Assembly (NCBI GenBank): GCA_900596015.1
Contig: UVIF01000001.1
Location: forward strand, 204,513 to 268,512
DNA from: Pseudomonas viridiflava
Lineage (GTDB): Bacteria > Pseudomonadota > Gammaproteobacteria > Pseudomonadales > Pseudomonadaceae
Reading direction: 5' to 3'
DNA: 64,000 nt
Shown: one piece after another, positions 39,804 through 48,283 of the stretch
Position numbering within the stretch: the stretch's first letter is position 1
How the letters are laid out: the number at the start of each line of letters is the position of its first letter
Program-made: the position numbers and the translations under genes
The notes under the pieces: model-generated
Seen by the model: the letters and a program-made list of their open reading frames with translations, nothing else
What the model was told of the DNA's origin: nothing
Database searches by the model: none

Positions 39804-40877
39804 TCACAGGTCTGGATCCTCGGACCCGGCATAGATGTTCGAGTCCTTGTACAGGTCGTGCATGTGCCGCACCAGGACCATGATCACCGCAGCCACCGGC
39901 AGCGCCAGCAGCACGCCGGTGAAACCGAACAGCTCGCCGCCGGCGAGAATGGCGAAGATCACCGCCACCGGGTGCAGACCTATGCGGTCGCCCACCAGCA
40001 AGGGCGTGAGCACCATGCCCTCCAGTGCCTGGCCAATCATGAACACGGCAACGATGGCGATCATGTGAAACGGGTCCAGGCCAAACTGGAACAGGCCGGC
40101 GATGATCGCCGAACCGATGCCGATGACGAAGCCCATGTACGGCACGATGGCCGCAAGCCCGGCCACGACGCCGATCAACAGGCCCAACTGCAGGCCCACC
40201 AGCATCAAGCCGGTGGCGTAGATGACACCCAGGGCCAGCATCACCAGCAGCTGGCCGCGCACGAACGCGCCCAGCACCTCGTGGCACTCACCCGCCAGGC
40301 GCACGATCTGCCCTTCCCGTTGCCGCGGCAGCAGACCGCGGATCTTCGCCATCATCAGGTCCCAGTCGCGCAACAGGTAGAAGGCGACTACGGGGATCAG
40401 CACGAAATTGGCCAGCCAGGCCATGAACGCCAGACCGGACGCCGTGGCCTGGGACAGGATGACCCCGACCATGTCGGTGGTCTGCCCCATGTGGCTGCTG
40501 ATGGCGGCCTTGATCTGGTCGAATTTCCAGAACCCTTCGGCCAAACCGAGCCGCGTCTGTACCCACGGCAGCGCGGAATGCTGCAACCAGTCGAGCATCT
40601 GTGGGGCCATCTGGTACAGGCTGACCAACTGCTTGGCGAGCATGGGGATGAGCACCAACAGCGCCAGCACCAACAGCAGCGTGAACAGGGCGAACACCAC
40701 CACCACGCCCCAGGTGCGCGACAGCTTCCATTTCTCCAGTCGGTCGACCAGCGGATCCGCCAGATAGGCCAGCAGGATGCCCACCAGAAAAGGCGAGAGA
40801 GTCGGATGCAGCAAATAGAAGAACACGCAGAGCAGCAGCACTGCTCCCAGCCAGAACCAACGGCGCATATCAGTCAT
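39804..40877 (-). CDS. AI-2E family transporter (PerM-like permease)
   Basis: A 357-residue membrane protein with about seven or eight spans. The N-terminal pair includes PTLSPFLVGILLAYLADPLV, and the C-terminal half GLAAIVPYMGFVIGIG, EGMVLTPLLVGDRIGLHPVAV and FGFTGVLLALPVAAV are the family signature. Members export varied small molecules or sodium; the name does not imply autoinducer transport here. It lies between DUF2066 and hda, an order conserved in Pseudomonas as far as I recall. Confidence 0.9.
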   Translation of the reverse strand: MTDMRRWFWLGAVLLLCVFFYLLHPTLSPFLVGILLAYLADPLVDRLEKWKLSRTWGVVVVFALFTLLLVLALLVLIPMLAKQLVSLYQMAPQMLDWLQHSALPWVQTRLGLAEGFWKFDQIKAAISSHMGQTTDMVGVILSQATASGLAFMAWLANFVLIPVVAFYLLRDWDLMMAKIRGLLPRQREGQIVRLAGECHEVLGAFVRGQLLVMLALGVIYATGLMLVGLQLGLLIGVVAGLAAIVPYMGFVIGIGSAIIAGLFQFGLDPFHMIAIVAVFMIGQALEGMVLTPLLVGDRIGLHPVAVIFAILAGGELFGFTGVLLALPVAAVIMVLVRHMHDLYKDSNIYAGSEDPDL

Positions 40878-40969
40878 CGGGCAGCCCAGCTATATATAGA
40901 AGAGACAAAACGGGAATTGAAAGGCTCGGGGGTGCGACGCCAGTGTTGCGCCTCACGCCCTATGTTGGC

Positions 40970-42013
40970 TTACCAGCGGAAACTCAGGTCTGGCGCAGGC
41001 TGGGATGCTGGCGCCGGCGTGCCGGGAACCGCCTGGGCATCGACCGGTACCACGGGCGCCTGATACGGCACCTCCTGCAGTTTGGCCAGGCCCAGCTGCG
41101 CGCGCAGCTGCTCGGCACTGCCAGTGACCCGGTAGACGACCTTGTCGCCGTCGACCGTTCGCAGGCGCGCACCGTAGGATTCAAGCAGGCGACCCATCTG
41201 CGCGTAGCGCTCCAGGTTCATGCCCTCGACTGCGAGAGTCATTTCGCTGCTGGCGCCGGGCTTGGCCACGAAACGCGTGGCCAGGCGCTGACTGACGGCC
41301 AGCAGCACGGCATCGGCGAGAGCGGCCTGGTCGGTGCCCTCGGCTTTACCCTGTTCGCGCTGGCTGCCCAGCCACAGGCGCCAGGTGCCCGACCATTTGC
41401 CTTCCTCTTCGCGCGCATGCACGGCCAGCAGGCCATCGGCACCATAGCGCTCGGACGCGCCACGCAGCGCCGCCGGGTCGCTGGCTTCGATGTTCTGCGC
41501 CGTACCAACGCCCTGTTCGCCGAGGTCGGCCAGCGGCAGGCGCAATGGCAAACCCCGATGCTGGGCGGCGCGACGCAGCGGCTCGGCAGCGGATTGGCCG
41601 TCACCGACCAGGCTGCTGCCCTCGACGCTGTCGCTCAGCCACCAGCCCAGGATCGAAGGACGGTTGCTGCCCCAGGTCGGCAGACCGGCCGAGCGCAAGG
41701 CGGTGTCGGTGCTGGCCATGTCGAAATCGACCTGCAGCGACTCGGGCGGGCCTGCATCGTAGCCGTACTGGCTGATGATCTGCTGCGGATCCTTGCGCAC
41801 GCTGGCCAGGCCCGGGCTGGCAAACGCCTTGGCATCGCCGGTCAGGCGCAGCACTAGGGTTTCCAGCGCACGCTGGGTGGCCTGGGTACGCTCTTCGGGC
41901 GTCTGGCTGGCCACGGGCTCGCGCACCTGATACAGGTTGCTGATGGTTTCGGCGTGCAGCGAGACGCTCGACAGGGTGATGCAGGTGGCTAGCAGGTAGT
42001 GGCGCAGACGCAT
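40970..42013 (-). CDS. DUF2066 periplasmic protein
   Basis: A 347-residue protein with a signal peptide ending SVSLHAET. After it, NLYQVREPVASQTPEERTQA and ALETLVLRLTGD form the DUF2066 signature. The C-terminal tail is proline- and alanine-rich (PVVPVDAQAVPGTPAPA). No catalytic residues are evident and the function is unknown. The ATG at 42013 has GGGAA upstream. It is first in the operon with the permease and hda, divergent from purM. Confidence 0.85.
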   Translation of the reverse strand: MRLRHYLLATCITLSSVSLHAETISNLYQVREPVASQTPEERTQATQRALETLVLRLTGDAKAFASPGLASVRKDPQQIISQYGYDAGPPESLQVDFDMASTDTALRSAGLPTWGSNRPSILGWWLSDSVEGSSLVGDGQSAAEPLRRAAQHRGLPLRLPLADLGEQGVGTAQNIEASDPAALRGASERYGADGLLAVHAREEEGKWSGTWRLWLGSQREQGKAEGTDQAALADAVLLAVSQRLATRFVAKPGASSEMTLAVEGMNLERYAQMGRLLESYGARLRTVDGDKVVYRVTGSAEQLRAQLGLAKLQEVPYQAPVVPVDAQAVPGTPAPASQPAPDLSFRW

Positions 42014-42186
42014 GGACGTTTCCCGACGGTAATAGCGGACTGAGGCTGTGACCGTACAATCGGCAAAAAGCTCAGTGGTCAATCTCGGCGCCCAATGTAG
42101 CATGCCCGCGCGCGCCTTGGCTGCGGGCGGGCGCAGGCCGGCAGTGGCACAACCGTCGAACCACGCTGGTGACGTTCGGACAAGCC

Positions 42187-42195
42187 TGATAAAAT
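42187..42195 (+). promoter_or_regulatory. Extended -10 promoter of purM
   Basis: TGATAAAAT is an extended -10 element (TGnTAAAAT) 64 bp before the purM start. The -35 region at 42167-42172 (TGGTGA) is poor, as is common with extended -10 promoters. I see no clear PurR operator. Confidence 0.5.
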
Positions 42196-42258
42196 CGCGC
42201 GCCTTCGTGGATCGACGACGGTCGACTCCCCCGACTCCCTCCTTTAAAGGCCTGGATC

Positions 42259-43317
42259 ATGAGCAATAAACCCTCCGTGAGCTACAAGGACGCCGGTGTA
42301 GACATCGACGCCGGTGAAGCATTGGTCGAACGCATCAAAGGCGTCGCCAAGCGTACCGCGCGCCCCGAGGTCATGGGCGGCCTGGGCGGTTTTGGTGCCT
42401 TGTGCGAAATCCCGGCTGGCTACAAGCAGCCCGTGCTGGTGTCGGGCACCGACGGTGTGGGCACCAAGCTGCGCCTGGCACTGAACCTCAATCGCCATGA
42501 AAGCATCGGCATCGACCTGGTTGCCATGTGCGTCAACGACCTGGTGGTGTGTGGCGCCGAGCCGCTGTTCTTCCTCGACTACTACGCCACCGGCAAGCTC
42601 AACGTCGACACCGCCGCCACCGTGGTCACCGGCATCGGCGCCGGCTGCGAACTGGCCGGCTGTTCCCTGGTAGGCGGCGAGACGGCCGAGATGCCGGGCA
42701 TGTACGAAGGCGAAGACTACGACCTGGCCGGCTTCTGCGTGGGTGTGGTCGAAAAGGCCGAGATCATCGACGGCAGCAAGGTCGCCAACGGCGATGCGCT
42801 GATCGCCCTGCCATCTTCGGGCCCTCACTCCAACGGCTATTCGCTGGTGCGCAAGATCATCGAAGTCGCCGGTGCCGACATCGAGACCGTCCAGCTCGAC
42901 GGCAAGCCGTTGACCGACCTGCTGATGGCGCCGACGCGCATCTACGTCAAACCCCTGCTGCAATTGATCAAGGACACCGGAGCCGTCAAGGCCATGGCCC
43001 ACATCACCGGTGGCGGCTTGCTCGACAATATCCCGCGGGTTCTGCCCAAGGGTGCCCAGGCCGTGGTCGACGTCGCCAGCTGGCAGCGTCCTGCGGTGTT
43101 CGACTGGCTGCAGCAGCAGGGCAATGTCGATGAGCACGAGATGCATCGCGTGCTGAACTGCGGCGTCGGCATGGTGATCTGCGTGGCCCAGGCCGATGTC
43201 GAGAAAACCCTGGCGTCCCTGCGCGCCGCCGGCGAGCAACCTTGGGTCATCGGTGAAATCGCCCAGGCCGCTGAAGGTGCCGCGCAGGTCGAACTGAAGA
43301 ACCTCAAGGCTCACTGA
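42259..43317 (+). CDS. purM: Phosphoribosylformylglycinamidine cyclo-ligase (AIR synthetase)
   Basis: A 352-residue cytosolic enzyme that closes the imidazole ring in purine synthesis with ATP. The N-terminal [20 protein letters not shown] and [15 protein letters not shown] are family signatures. [12 protein letters not shown] and [11 protein letters not shown] complete the PurM fold. It overlaps purN by one base (TGATG), the usual purMN pair. Confidence 0.97.
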   Translation: MSNKPSVSYKDAGVDIDAGEALVERIKGVAKRTARPEVMGGLGGFGALCEIPAGYKQPVLVSGTDGVGTKLRLALNLNRHESIGIDLVAMCVNDLVVCGAEPLFFLDYYATGKLNVDTAATVVTGIGAGCELAGCSLVGGETAEMPGMYEGEDYDLAGFCVGVVEKAEIIDGSKVANGDALIALPSSGPHSNGYSLVRKIIEVAGADIETVQLDGKPLTDLLMAPTRIYVKPLLQLIKDTGAVKAMAHITGGGLLDNIPRVLPKGAQAVVDVASWQRPAVFDWLQQQGNVDEHEMHRVLNCGVGMVICVAQADVEKTLASLRAAGEQPWVIGEIAQAAEGAAQVELKNLKAH

Positions 43318-43964
43318 TGCCTTCGACCTGTAACGTCGTGGTGCTGCTGTCGGGCACCGGCAGCAACCTGCAGGCCTTGCTGGACAGCCTGCAGGCAGGC
43401 AACCCCGCGCGCATCGCCGCAGTGGTTTCCAACCGGGCGGATGCCCTTGGCCTGCAGCGCGCACGCGATGCAGGCATCGAGGCACGAGTACTGGAGCATC
43501 AGGGCTTCGCCGACCGCGAAGCCTTCGATGCTGCCCTGATCGACCTCGTCGACCAGTACCAACCCCATCTAGTGGTCCTGGCCGGCTTCATGCGCATCCT
43601 CAGCCCGTCGTTCGTGCGCCACTACCAGGGCCGTCTGCTCAACATCCATCCCTCCCTGTTACCGCGCCACAAAGGCCTGCATACCCACCGCCGCGCGCTC
43701 GAGGCAGGGGACCGGGAGCATGGCTGCAGCGTGCACTTCGTCACCGAGGAACTCGATGGCGGGCCACTGGTCGTACAGGCAGTGATTCCGGTACAGTCGA
43801 CCGACACGCCAGACACGCTGGCGCAACGGGTGCATGCCCAGGAACACCAGATCTACCCGCTGGCAGTGCGCTGGTTCGCCGAGGGCCGTGTGCGCCTGGG
43901 CGAACAGGGTGCACTGCTCGATGGCCAGCCGTTGCCGGCTTGTGGCCATTTGATTCGACTCTAG
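43317..43964 (+). CDS. purN: Phosphoribosylglycinamide formyltransferase
   Basis: A 215-residue enzyme that transfers a formyl group from 10-formyltetrahydrofolate to GAR. LLSGTGSNLQALL is the phosphate loop and NIHPSLLPRHKG holds the catalytic Asn and His. The conserved Asp is in EELDGGPLVVQ. It is coupled to purM. Confidence 0.96.
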   Translation: MPSTCNVVVLLSGTGSNLQALLDSLQAGNPARIAAVVSNRADALGLQRARDAGIEARVLEHQGFADREAFDAALIDLVDQYQPHLVVLAGFMRILSPSFVRHYQGRLLNIHPSLLPRHKGLHTHRRALEAGDREHGCSVHFVTEELDGGPLVVQAVIPVQSTDTPDTLAQRVHAQEHQIYPLAVRWFAEGRVRLGEQGALLDGQPLPACGHLIRL

Positions 43965-43972
43965 GAGTTTAT

Positions 43973-44683
43973 ATGCGTCGCGCCCTGCTCTTCGCCGTTG
44001 CCCTGCTGGCCCTTCCGCTTCACGCCGCAGAGCTCAAGCCCTTTTCCGCAAGCTACACGGCCGACTGGAAACAGCTGCCCATGAGCGGCACCGCCGAGCG
44101 TAGCCTGAGCAAGGGCGCCAACGGCGACTGGACCCTGGCTTTCAAGGCCTCGATGATGATCGCCAGCCTGAGTGAAGTCAGCACCCTGCGTGTCGACAAG
44201 GAAACCATGCTGCCCGAGACCTACAATTTCGAACGTGGCGGGCTGGGCAAGGCCCGCAAGGTCAACCTCGACTTCGACTGGGCGGCCAAGAAGGTCACCG
44301 GTACCGACCGTGGCGACCCGATCAACCTGCCCCTCAACACCGGCGTGCTGGACAAATCCACTTACCAGCTGGCTTTGCAGCACGACGTCGCCGCAGGCAA
44401 GAAGAGCATGAGCTACCAGGTGGTCGATGGCGACGAGATCGACACCTATGATTTCCGCGTGCTGGGCACCGAGAAAGTCGAGACCAAAGCGGGCCAGGTC
44501 GACGCGATCAAGGTCGAGCGCGTGCGCGATCCCACTCAAAGCAAGCGCATCACCGTGCTCTGGTTCGCCAAGGACTGGGACTATCTGCTGGTGCGTCTGC
44601 AGCAGGTCGAGACCGACGGCAAGGAGTACAACATCATGCTGCAGGACGGCACGGTGGACGGCAAATCGGTCAAAGGCAGCTGA
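43973..44683 (+). CDS. DUF3108 periplasmic protein
   Basis: A 236-residue protein with a signal peptide ending LPLHAAEL. The body is beta-rich, with FSASYTADWKQLPMSGTAERS and KVETKAGQVDAIKVERVRD, typical of DUF3108. No catalytic residues are visible and its role is unknown. TAGGAG five bases before the ATG fixes the start, eight bases after purN, so it is co-transcribed. A terminator follows. Confidence 0.87.
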   Translation: MRRALLFAVALLALPLHAAELKPFSASYTADWKQLPMSGTAERSLSKGANGDWTLAFKASMMIASLSEVSTLRVDKETMLPETYNFERGGLGKARKVNLDFDWAAKKVTGTDRGDPINLPLNTGVLDKSTYQLALQHDVAAGKKSMSYQVVDGDEIDTYDFRVLGTEKVETKAGQVDAIKVERVRDPTQSKRITVLWFAKDWDYLLVRLQQVETDGKEYNIMLQDGTVDGKSVKGS

Positions 44684-44705
44684 GTGGCTGCCTTGCGGTA
44701 ACCAC

Positions 44706-44728
44706 AAGGGCCCTACGGGGCCCTTTTT
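44706..44728 (+). terminator. Intrinsic terminator of the purMN operon
   Basis: AAGGGCCC, loop TACG and GGGCCCTT are followed by TTT, 23 bp after the DUF3108 stop. Confidence 0.92.
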
Positions 44729-44732
44729 CGTG

Positions 44733-44787
44733 GGCGGATATCCGCCATGGTTTCGGCACAGGGAGGCGCACAGGGCGGATTCCCGCC
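44733..44787. promoter_or_regulatory. Two palindromic enhancer sites, probable DctD binding sites
   Basis: GGCGGATATCCGCC (44733-44746) is a perfect 14-bp palindrome, and GGCGGATTCCCGCC (44774-44787) is a near copy. Their starts are 41 bp apart, about four helical turns. They lie 80-130 bp upstream of the sigma-54 promoter. The core GCGGA..TCCGC resembles the tandem DctD sites of rhizobial dctA. Placement and spacing fit an enhancer; the regulator itself is not in this window. Confidence 0.7.
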
Positions 44788-44865
44788 ACTTGTACAGCTA
44801 TGTGACGACAACCATACGCCTGCCCAGGCCGCAGCCACCGGTGTTGTGCCATCAGTACGCAACTA

Positions 44866-44881
44866 TGGCACGGCACCTGCA
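44866..44881 (+). promoter_or_regulatory. Sigma-54 promoter of dctA
   Basis: TGGCACG-GCAC-CTGCA matches the RpoN consensus TGGCACG-N4-TTGCA with one change in the -12 element. The -24 GG (44867-44868) and -12 GC (44879-44880) are exactly 12 apart. It predicts a start near 44892, giving a leader of about 120 nt to dctA. It lies in the 328-bp gap 44684-45011. Confidence 0.85.
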
Positions 44882-45011
44882 ATACAATCCGCAGAGGTTT
44901 GCCACCGTGCAACTCGCCCACAACAAATCCCTCCAGACAGGAGGGTTCGTGCTTTAGGTGTCGCGAACACCCCGGAACGGGTGCCAGGCGATACACTTGA
45001 GGAACTTGCAA

Positions 45012-46364
45012 ATGACGACTCGTCAGCCGCTGTACAAATCGCTGTATTTCCAGGTGATCGTCGCGATCATCATCGGTATTCTGATCGGCCACTTCTACCC
45101 TCAGTTCGCGGTCAAGCTCAAGCCCTTCGGCGACGGCTTCATCAAGCTGATCAAGATGGTCATCGCCCCCATCATCTTCTGTACCGTGGTCAGCGGCATC
45201 GCCGGCATGCAGAGCATGAAGTCGGTCGGCAAGACCGGTGGCTACGCCCTGCTGTACTTCGAAGTCGTCTCGACCCTGGCGCTGATCATCGGCCTGGTTG
45301 TGGTCAACGTGGTCCAGCCCGGTGCCGGCATGCACGTCGACGTATCGACCCTGGACGCCAGCAAGATCGCCAGCTACGTTTCGGCAGGCGCTGACCAGAG
45401 CATCGTTGGCTTCATCCTCAACGTGATCCCGAACACCATCGTCGGCGCTTTCGCCAACGGCGACATCCTTCAGGTGTTGATGTTCTCGGTGATCTTCGGT
45501 TTCGCCCTGCATCGCCTGGGTGCCTACGGCAAACCGTTGCTGGACCTGATCGATCGCTTCGCCCACGCCATGTTCAACATCATCAACATGATCATGAAGC
45601 TGGCGCCGCTGGGTGCGTTCGGTGCCATGGCCTTCACCATCGGCGCCTACGGCGTAGGTTCGCTGGTGCAACTGGGCCAGCTGATGATCTGCTTCTACGT
45701 CACCTGCGTACTGTTCGTGCTGCTGGTGCTGGGCGCCATCTGCCGCGCTCACGGTTTCAGCGTGGTCAAGGTGATCCGCTACATCCGTGAAGAGCTGCTG
45801 ATCGTTCTGGGCACTTCTTCTTCGGAATCGGCACTGCCGCGCATGCTGATCAAGATGGAACGCCTGGGTGCGAAGAAGTCGGTCGTAGGCCTGGTCATTC
45901 CGACTGGCTACTCGTTCAACCTGGACGGCACCTCGATCTACCTGACCATGGCCGCTGTGTTCATCGCCCAGGCGACCGACACCACCATGGACCTGACTCA
46001 TCAGATTACCCTGCTGCTGGTACTGCTGCTGTCCTCCAAGGGCGCTGCCGGTGTCACCGGTTCGGGCTTCATCGTGCTGGCCGCTACCCTGTCGGCCGTT
46101 GGCCAGCTGCCGGTCGCCGGCCTTGCACTGATCCTGGGTATCGACCGCTTCATGTCCGAAGCACGCGCACTGACCAACCTGGTCGGTAACGCGGTTGCCA
46201 CGCTGGTGGTTGCCAAGTGGGTAGGCGAGCTGGACGAGAAAGTCCTGCAGACCGAGCTGGCTTCCGGTGGCCGCGCCATCGTCGACGGCCGTCCGGAAGA
46301 CGACCTGGGCGTAGCCGAAGGCCGTGATGCCGACACCACGCCACAGAGCACTACCCTGCGCTGA
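45012..46364 (+). CDS. dctA: C4-dicarboxylate/H+ symporter DctA
   Basis: A 450-residue inner-membrane carrier of the DAACS family that imports succinate, fumarate and malate. Signatures are [11 protein letters not shown] in hairpin 1, [12 protein letters not shown], the serine-rich [20 protein letters not shown] of hairpin 2 and [16 protein letters not shown] cytoplasmic tail of about 35 acidic residues follows. AGGAA seven bases before the ATG at 45012 fixes the start. A sigma-54 promoter with DctD-like enhancers points to DctB/DctD control. The glutamate relative GltP is the main alternative. Confidence 0.93.
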   Translation: MTTRQPLYKSLYFQVIVAIIIGILIGHFYPQFAVKLKPFGDGFIKLIKMVIAPIIFCTVVSGIAGMQSMKSVGKTGGYALLYFEVVSTLALIIGLVVVNVVQPGAGMHVDVSTLDASKIASYVSAGADQSIVGFILNVIPNTIVGAFANGDILQVLMFSVIFGFALHRLGAYGKPLLDLIDRFAHAMFNIINMIMKLAPLGAFGAMAFTIGAYGVGSLVQLGQLMICFYVTCVLFVLLVLGAICRAHGFSVVKVIRYIREELLIVLGTSSSESALPRMLIKMERLGAKKSVVGLVIPTGYSFNLDGTSIYLTMAAVFIAQATDTTMDLTHQITLLLVLLLSSKGAAGVTGSGFIVLAATLSAVGQLPVAGLALILGIDRFMSEARALTNLVGNAVATLVVAKWVGELDEKVLQTELASGGRAIVDGRPEDDLGVAEGRDADTTPQSTTLR

Positions 46365-46380
46365 TCCCGTGCAGCGATAA

Positions 46381-46408
46381 AAAAAACCCATCTTCGGATG
46401 GGTTTTTT
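46381..46408. terminator. Intrinsic terminator of dctA
   Basis: AAAAAACCCATC, loop TTCG and GATGGGTTTTTT form a stem with T-runs on both strands, 16 bp past the dctA stop. Confidence 0.95.
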
Positions 46409-46606
46409 GTTGGATGAAATTTGTTTCACAGCGCTGAACCCGCTGCGACAATCCGCCGCAGCGCACGCCCCACGGGCCTTTGCTGATTGCGACAGTTTCA
46501 GTAAAAAACTGTTGCAGGATTCGTCTGTTTACTTAGCAAGCTACCCAACTCTATAACAAAGACCTGCACACGCCAGGTTGCAGATATTCGAGAAAGGAGC
46601 TTTCCC

Positions 46607-46789
46607 ATGACTGTAAAAGTGACCGAACGCGACGAAGCCCATATGTCCCACGAAGGCGTGGCGGCAGGCATCCAGATCTGGGATGTCTACCAGCAGGACC
46701 TGTTGGTAGGGATGTTCCACAACGAGAACGATGCCCACAGCTACAAGAACGAACTGGAAACACTCGAAAGCCAACGCGCTTCGAATTAA
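46607..46789 (+). CDS. Conserved small hypothetical protein (60 residues)
   Basis: A 60-residue soluble, acidic protein starting MTVKVTERDEAHMSHEG. It has AAGGAG nine bases before the ATG and its own terminator. A central aromatic stretch (IQIWDVYQQDLLVGMFH) is followed by a charged helix (DAHSYKNELETLES). I recognise no domain. It stands alone between dctA and the convergent DUF2058 gene. Confidence 0.8.
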   Translation: MTVKVTERDEAHMSHEGVAAGIQIWDVYQQDLLVGMFHNENDAHSYKNELETLESQRASN

Positions 46790-46810
46790 CCGTTCGCCGC
46801 GCAAGAAAAA

Positions 46811-46829
46811 CCCCGCTCAGGCGGGGTTT
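46811..46829. terminator. Intrinsic terminator between convergent genes
   Basis: CCCCGC, loop TCAG and GCGGGG with AAAAA before and TTT after lie between the 60-residue gene and the DUF2058 gene, and can serve both. Confidence 0.9.
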
Positions 46830-46843
46830 GTCGTTTCAGGGCG

Positions 46844-47386
46844 TTACCACATCAGGTCGTCCGGAATCTTGTAGGCGGCGTATGGATCTTCCGCCGAGTC
46901 GACTTCTTCGGTGGTCACATTGAGCATGACGATGCGCTGCGGCGCGCGCTCCTGAACCTTGAGCGCGGCCTCGCGCGGAATCACCTCATAGCCTCCGCCG
47001 TGCTGGACTATCGCCAGCGAACCGTTGCTCAGCTTGCTGCGCATCAGGTTGTTGACCGACAGGCGCTTGACCTTCTTGTCGTCGACGAAGTTGTAGTAGT
47101 CCTCGGTGGTGAGCTTGGGCAGCCGGGTCGCCTCGATCAACTGCTTGACCTGCGCGGCACGGGCCTTCTCCTCGACCTTGTCCTGTTGCTGGCGATTGAG
47201 CTCCTGGTCGCGGCGCGCCTTCTCGGCCATGGCTTGCTGGGCGATACGCTGCTGCGTGTCGTCCACCTCGACCTGGCCCTTGTTTTCCAGACGCTTCTGC
47301 TTCTGCTTGTCCTTGCTGACTTGCTTGACCTGCTTCTGGTTGACCAGTCCAGCTTTCAACAATTGGTCGCGGAGGGAAAGGCTCAT
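46844..47386 (-). CDS. DUF2058 family protein
   Basis: A 180-residue soluble protein. The N-terminus LSLRDQLLKAGLVNQKQVKQ is followed by a long, highly charged coiled coil (about 20-85, rich in K, Q, R and E) and a compact C-terminal domain with YYNFVDDKKVKRLSVN. This matches the YaiL/DUF2058 plan, a nucleoprotein-associated family of unclear function. GGAGGGAAAG before the ATG at 47386 fixes the start. It lies 26 bp downstream of mazG on the same strand. Confidence 0.87.
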   Translation of the reverse strand: MSLSLRDQLLKAGLVNQKQVKQVSKDKQKQKRLENKGQVEVDDTQQRIAQQAMAEKARRDQELNRQQQDKVEEKARAAQVKQLIEATRLPKLTTEDYYNFVDDKKVKRLSVNNLMRSKLSNGSLAIVQHGGGYEVIPREAALKVQERAPQRIVMLNVTTEEVDSAEDPYAAYKIPDDLMW

Positions 47387-47412
47387 GGTGTTCTGCTCAC
47401 TTATAAAACGGC

Positions 47413-48246
47413 TCAGCCACAGCTGGGCAGATTCTGTTCCTGACGTTTGGCCTCGCCCCACAGGGCGTCCATGTCTTCCAGGGTGCAATCTTGGATGTTG
47501 GTATGGGTGTCGCGCAATGCCTGCTCGATGAAGCGGAATCGCCTGTCGAATTTGACGTTGGCGCCGCGCAGGGCATTCTCCGGGTCGACCTTGAGGTGGC
47601 GGGCCAGATTGACCACGCTGAACAACAGGTCGCCGATTTCTTCGGCCACCGCGGGCGCATCCTCGGCGGCCATGGCCTCCAGCACCTCGTCGAGTTCTTC
47701 ACGGACCTTGTCGAGCACCGGCAGCGGGCCCGGCCAGTCAAAACCGACAACCGCGGCGCGCTTCTGCAGCTTGGCAGCACGCGACAAGGCCGGCAGCGCT
47801 GTGGGCACATCGTCGAGCAGCGACAACTGCTCGCCCACCCCGCCCTTCTCGGCACGCTCCTGGGCCTTGATTTCTTCCCAGCGCTGCTTGACCTGCTGCT
47901 CGTCCAGCTGCGGCGTATCCAGGGCTGCGTACAGCTCGCCGGTGGGGAACACGTGGGGGTGGCGCCGAATCAGCTTGCGGGTGATGCCATCGACCACGCC
48001 GTCGAACTCGAAACGGCCCTCCTCGCGCGCCAGTTGGCTGTAATAGACCACCTGGAACAACAGGTCGCCAAGCTCGCCCTGGAGATGCTCGAAGTCCTCG
48101 CGTTCGATGGCGTCGGCCACCTCATAGGCTTCTTCCAGGGTGTACGGCACGATGCTCGCGTAGGTTTGCTTCACGTCCCACGGGCAACCGTGCTGCGGGT
48201 CTCGCAGCCGGGCCATGAGGTTGAGCAGGTCTTGCAGTGTGTACAT
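47413..48246 (-). CDS. mazG: Nucleoside triphosphate pyrophosphohydrolase MazG
   Basis: A 277-residue enzyme that hydrolyses nucleoside triphosphates to monophosphate and pyrophosphate. Two MazG domains are visible. The N-terminal one has DPQHGCPWDVKQT and TLEEAYEVADAI..GELGDLL, and the C-terminal one has EELDEVLEAM and EEIGDLLFSVVNLAR, the acidic metal-binding helices. It sits just downstream of relA, as in many gammaproteobacteria where MazG modulates the stringent response. Confidence 0.95.
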   Translation of the reverse strand: MYTLQDLLNLMARLRDPQHGCPWDVKQTYASIVPYTLEEAYEVADAIEREDFEHLQGELGDLLFQVVYYSQLAREEGRFEFDGVVDGITRKLIRRHPHVFPTGELYAALDTPQLDEQQVKQRWEEIKAQERAEKGGVGEQLSLLDDVPTALPALSRAAKLQKRAAVVGFDWPGPLPVLDKVREELDEVLEAMAAEDAPAVAEEIGDLLFSVVNLARHLKVDPENALRGANVKFDRRFRFIEQALRDTHTNIQDCTLEDMDALWGEAKRQEQNLPSCG

Positions 48247-48283
48247 GCTCGGGCTCTTTGCAGAAGTGTCGGGATCCGCCGGT

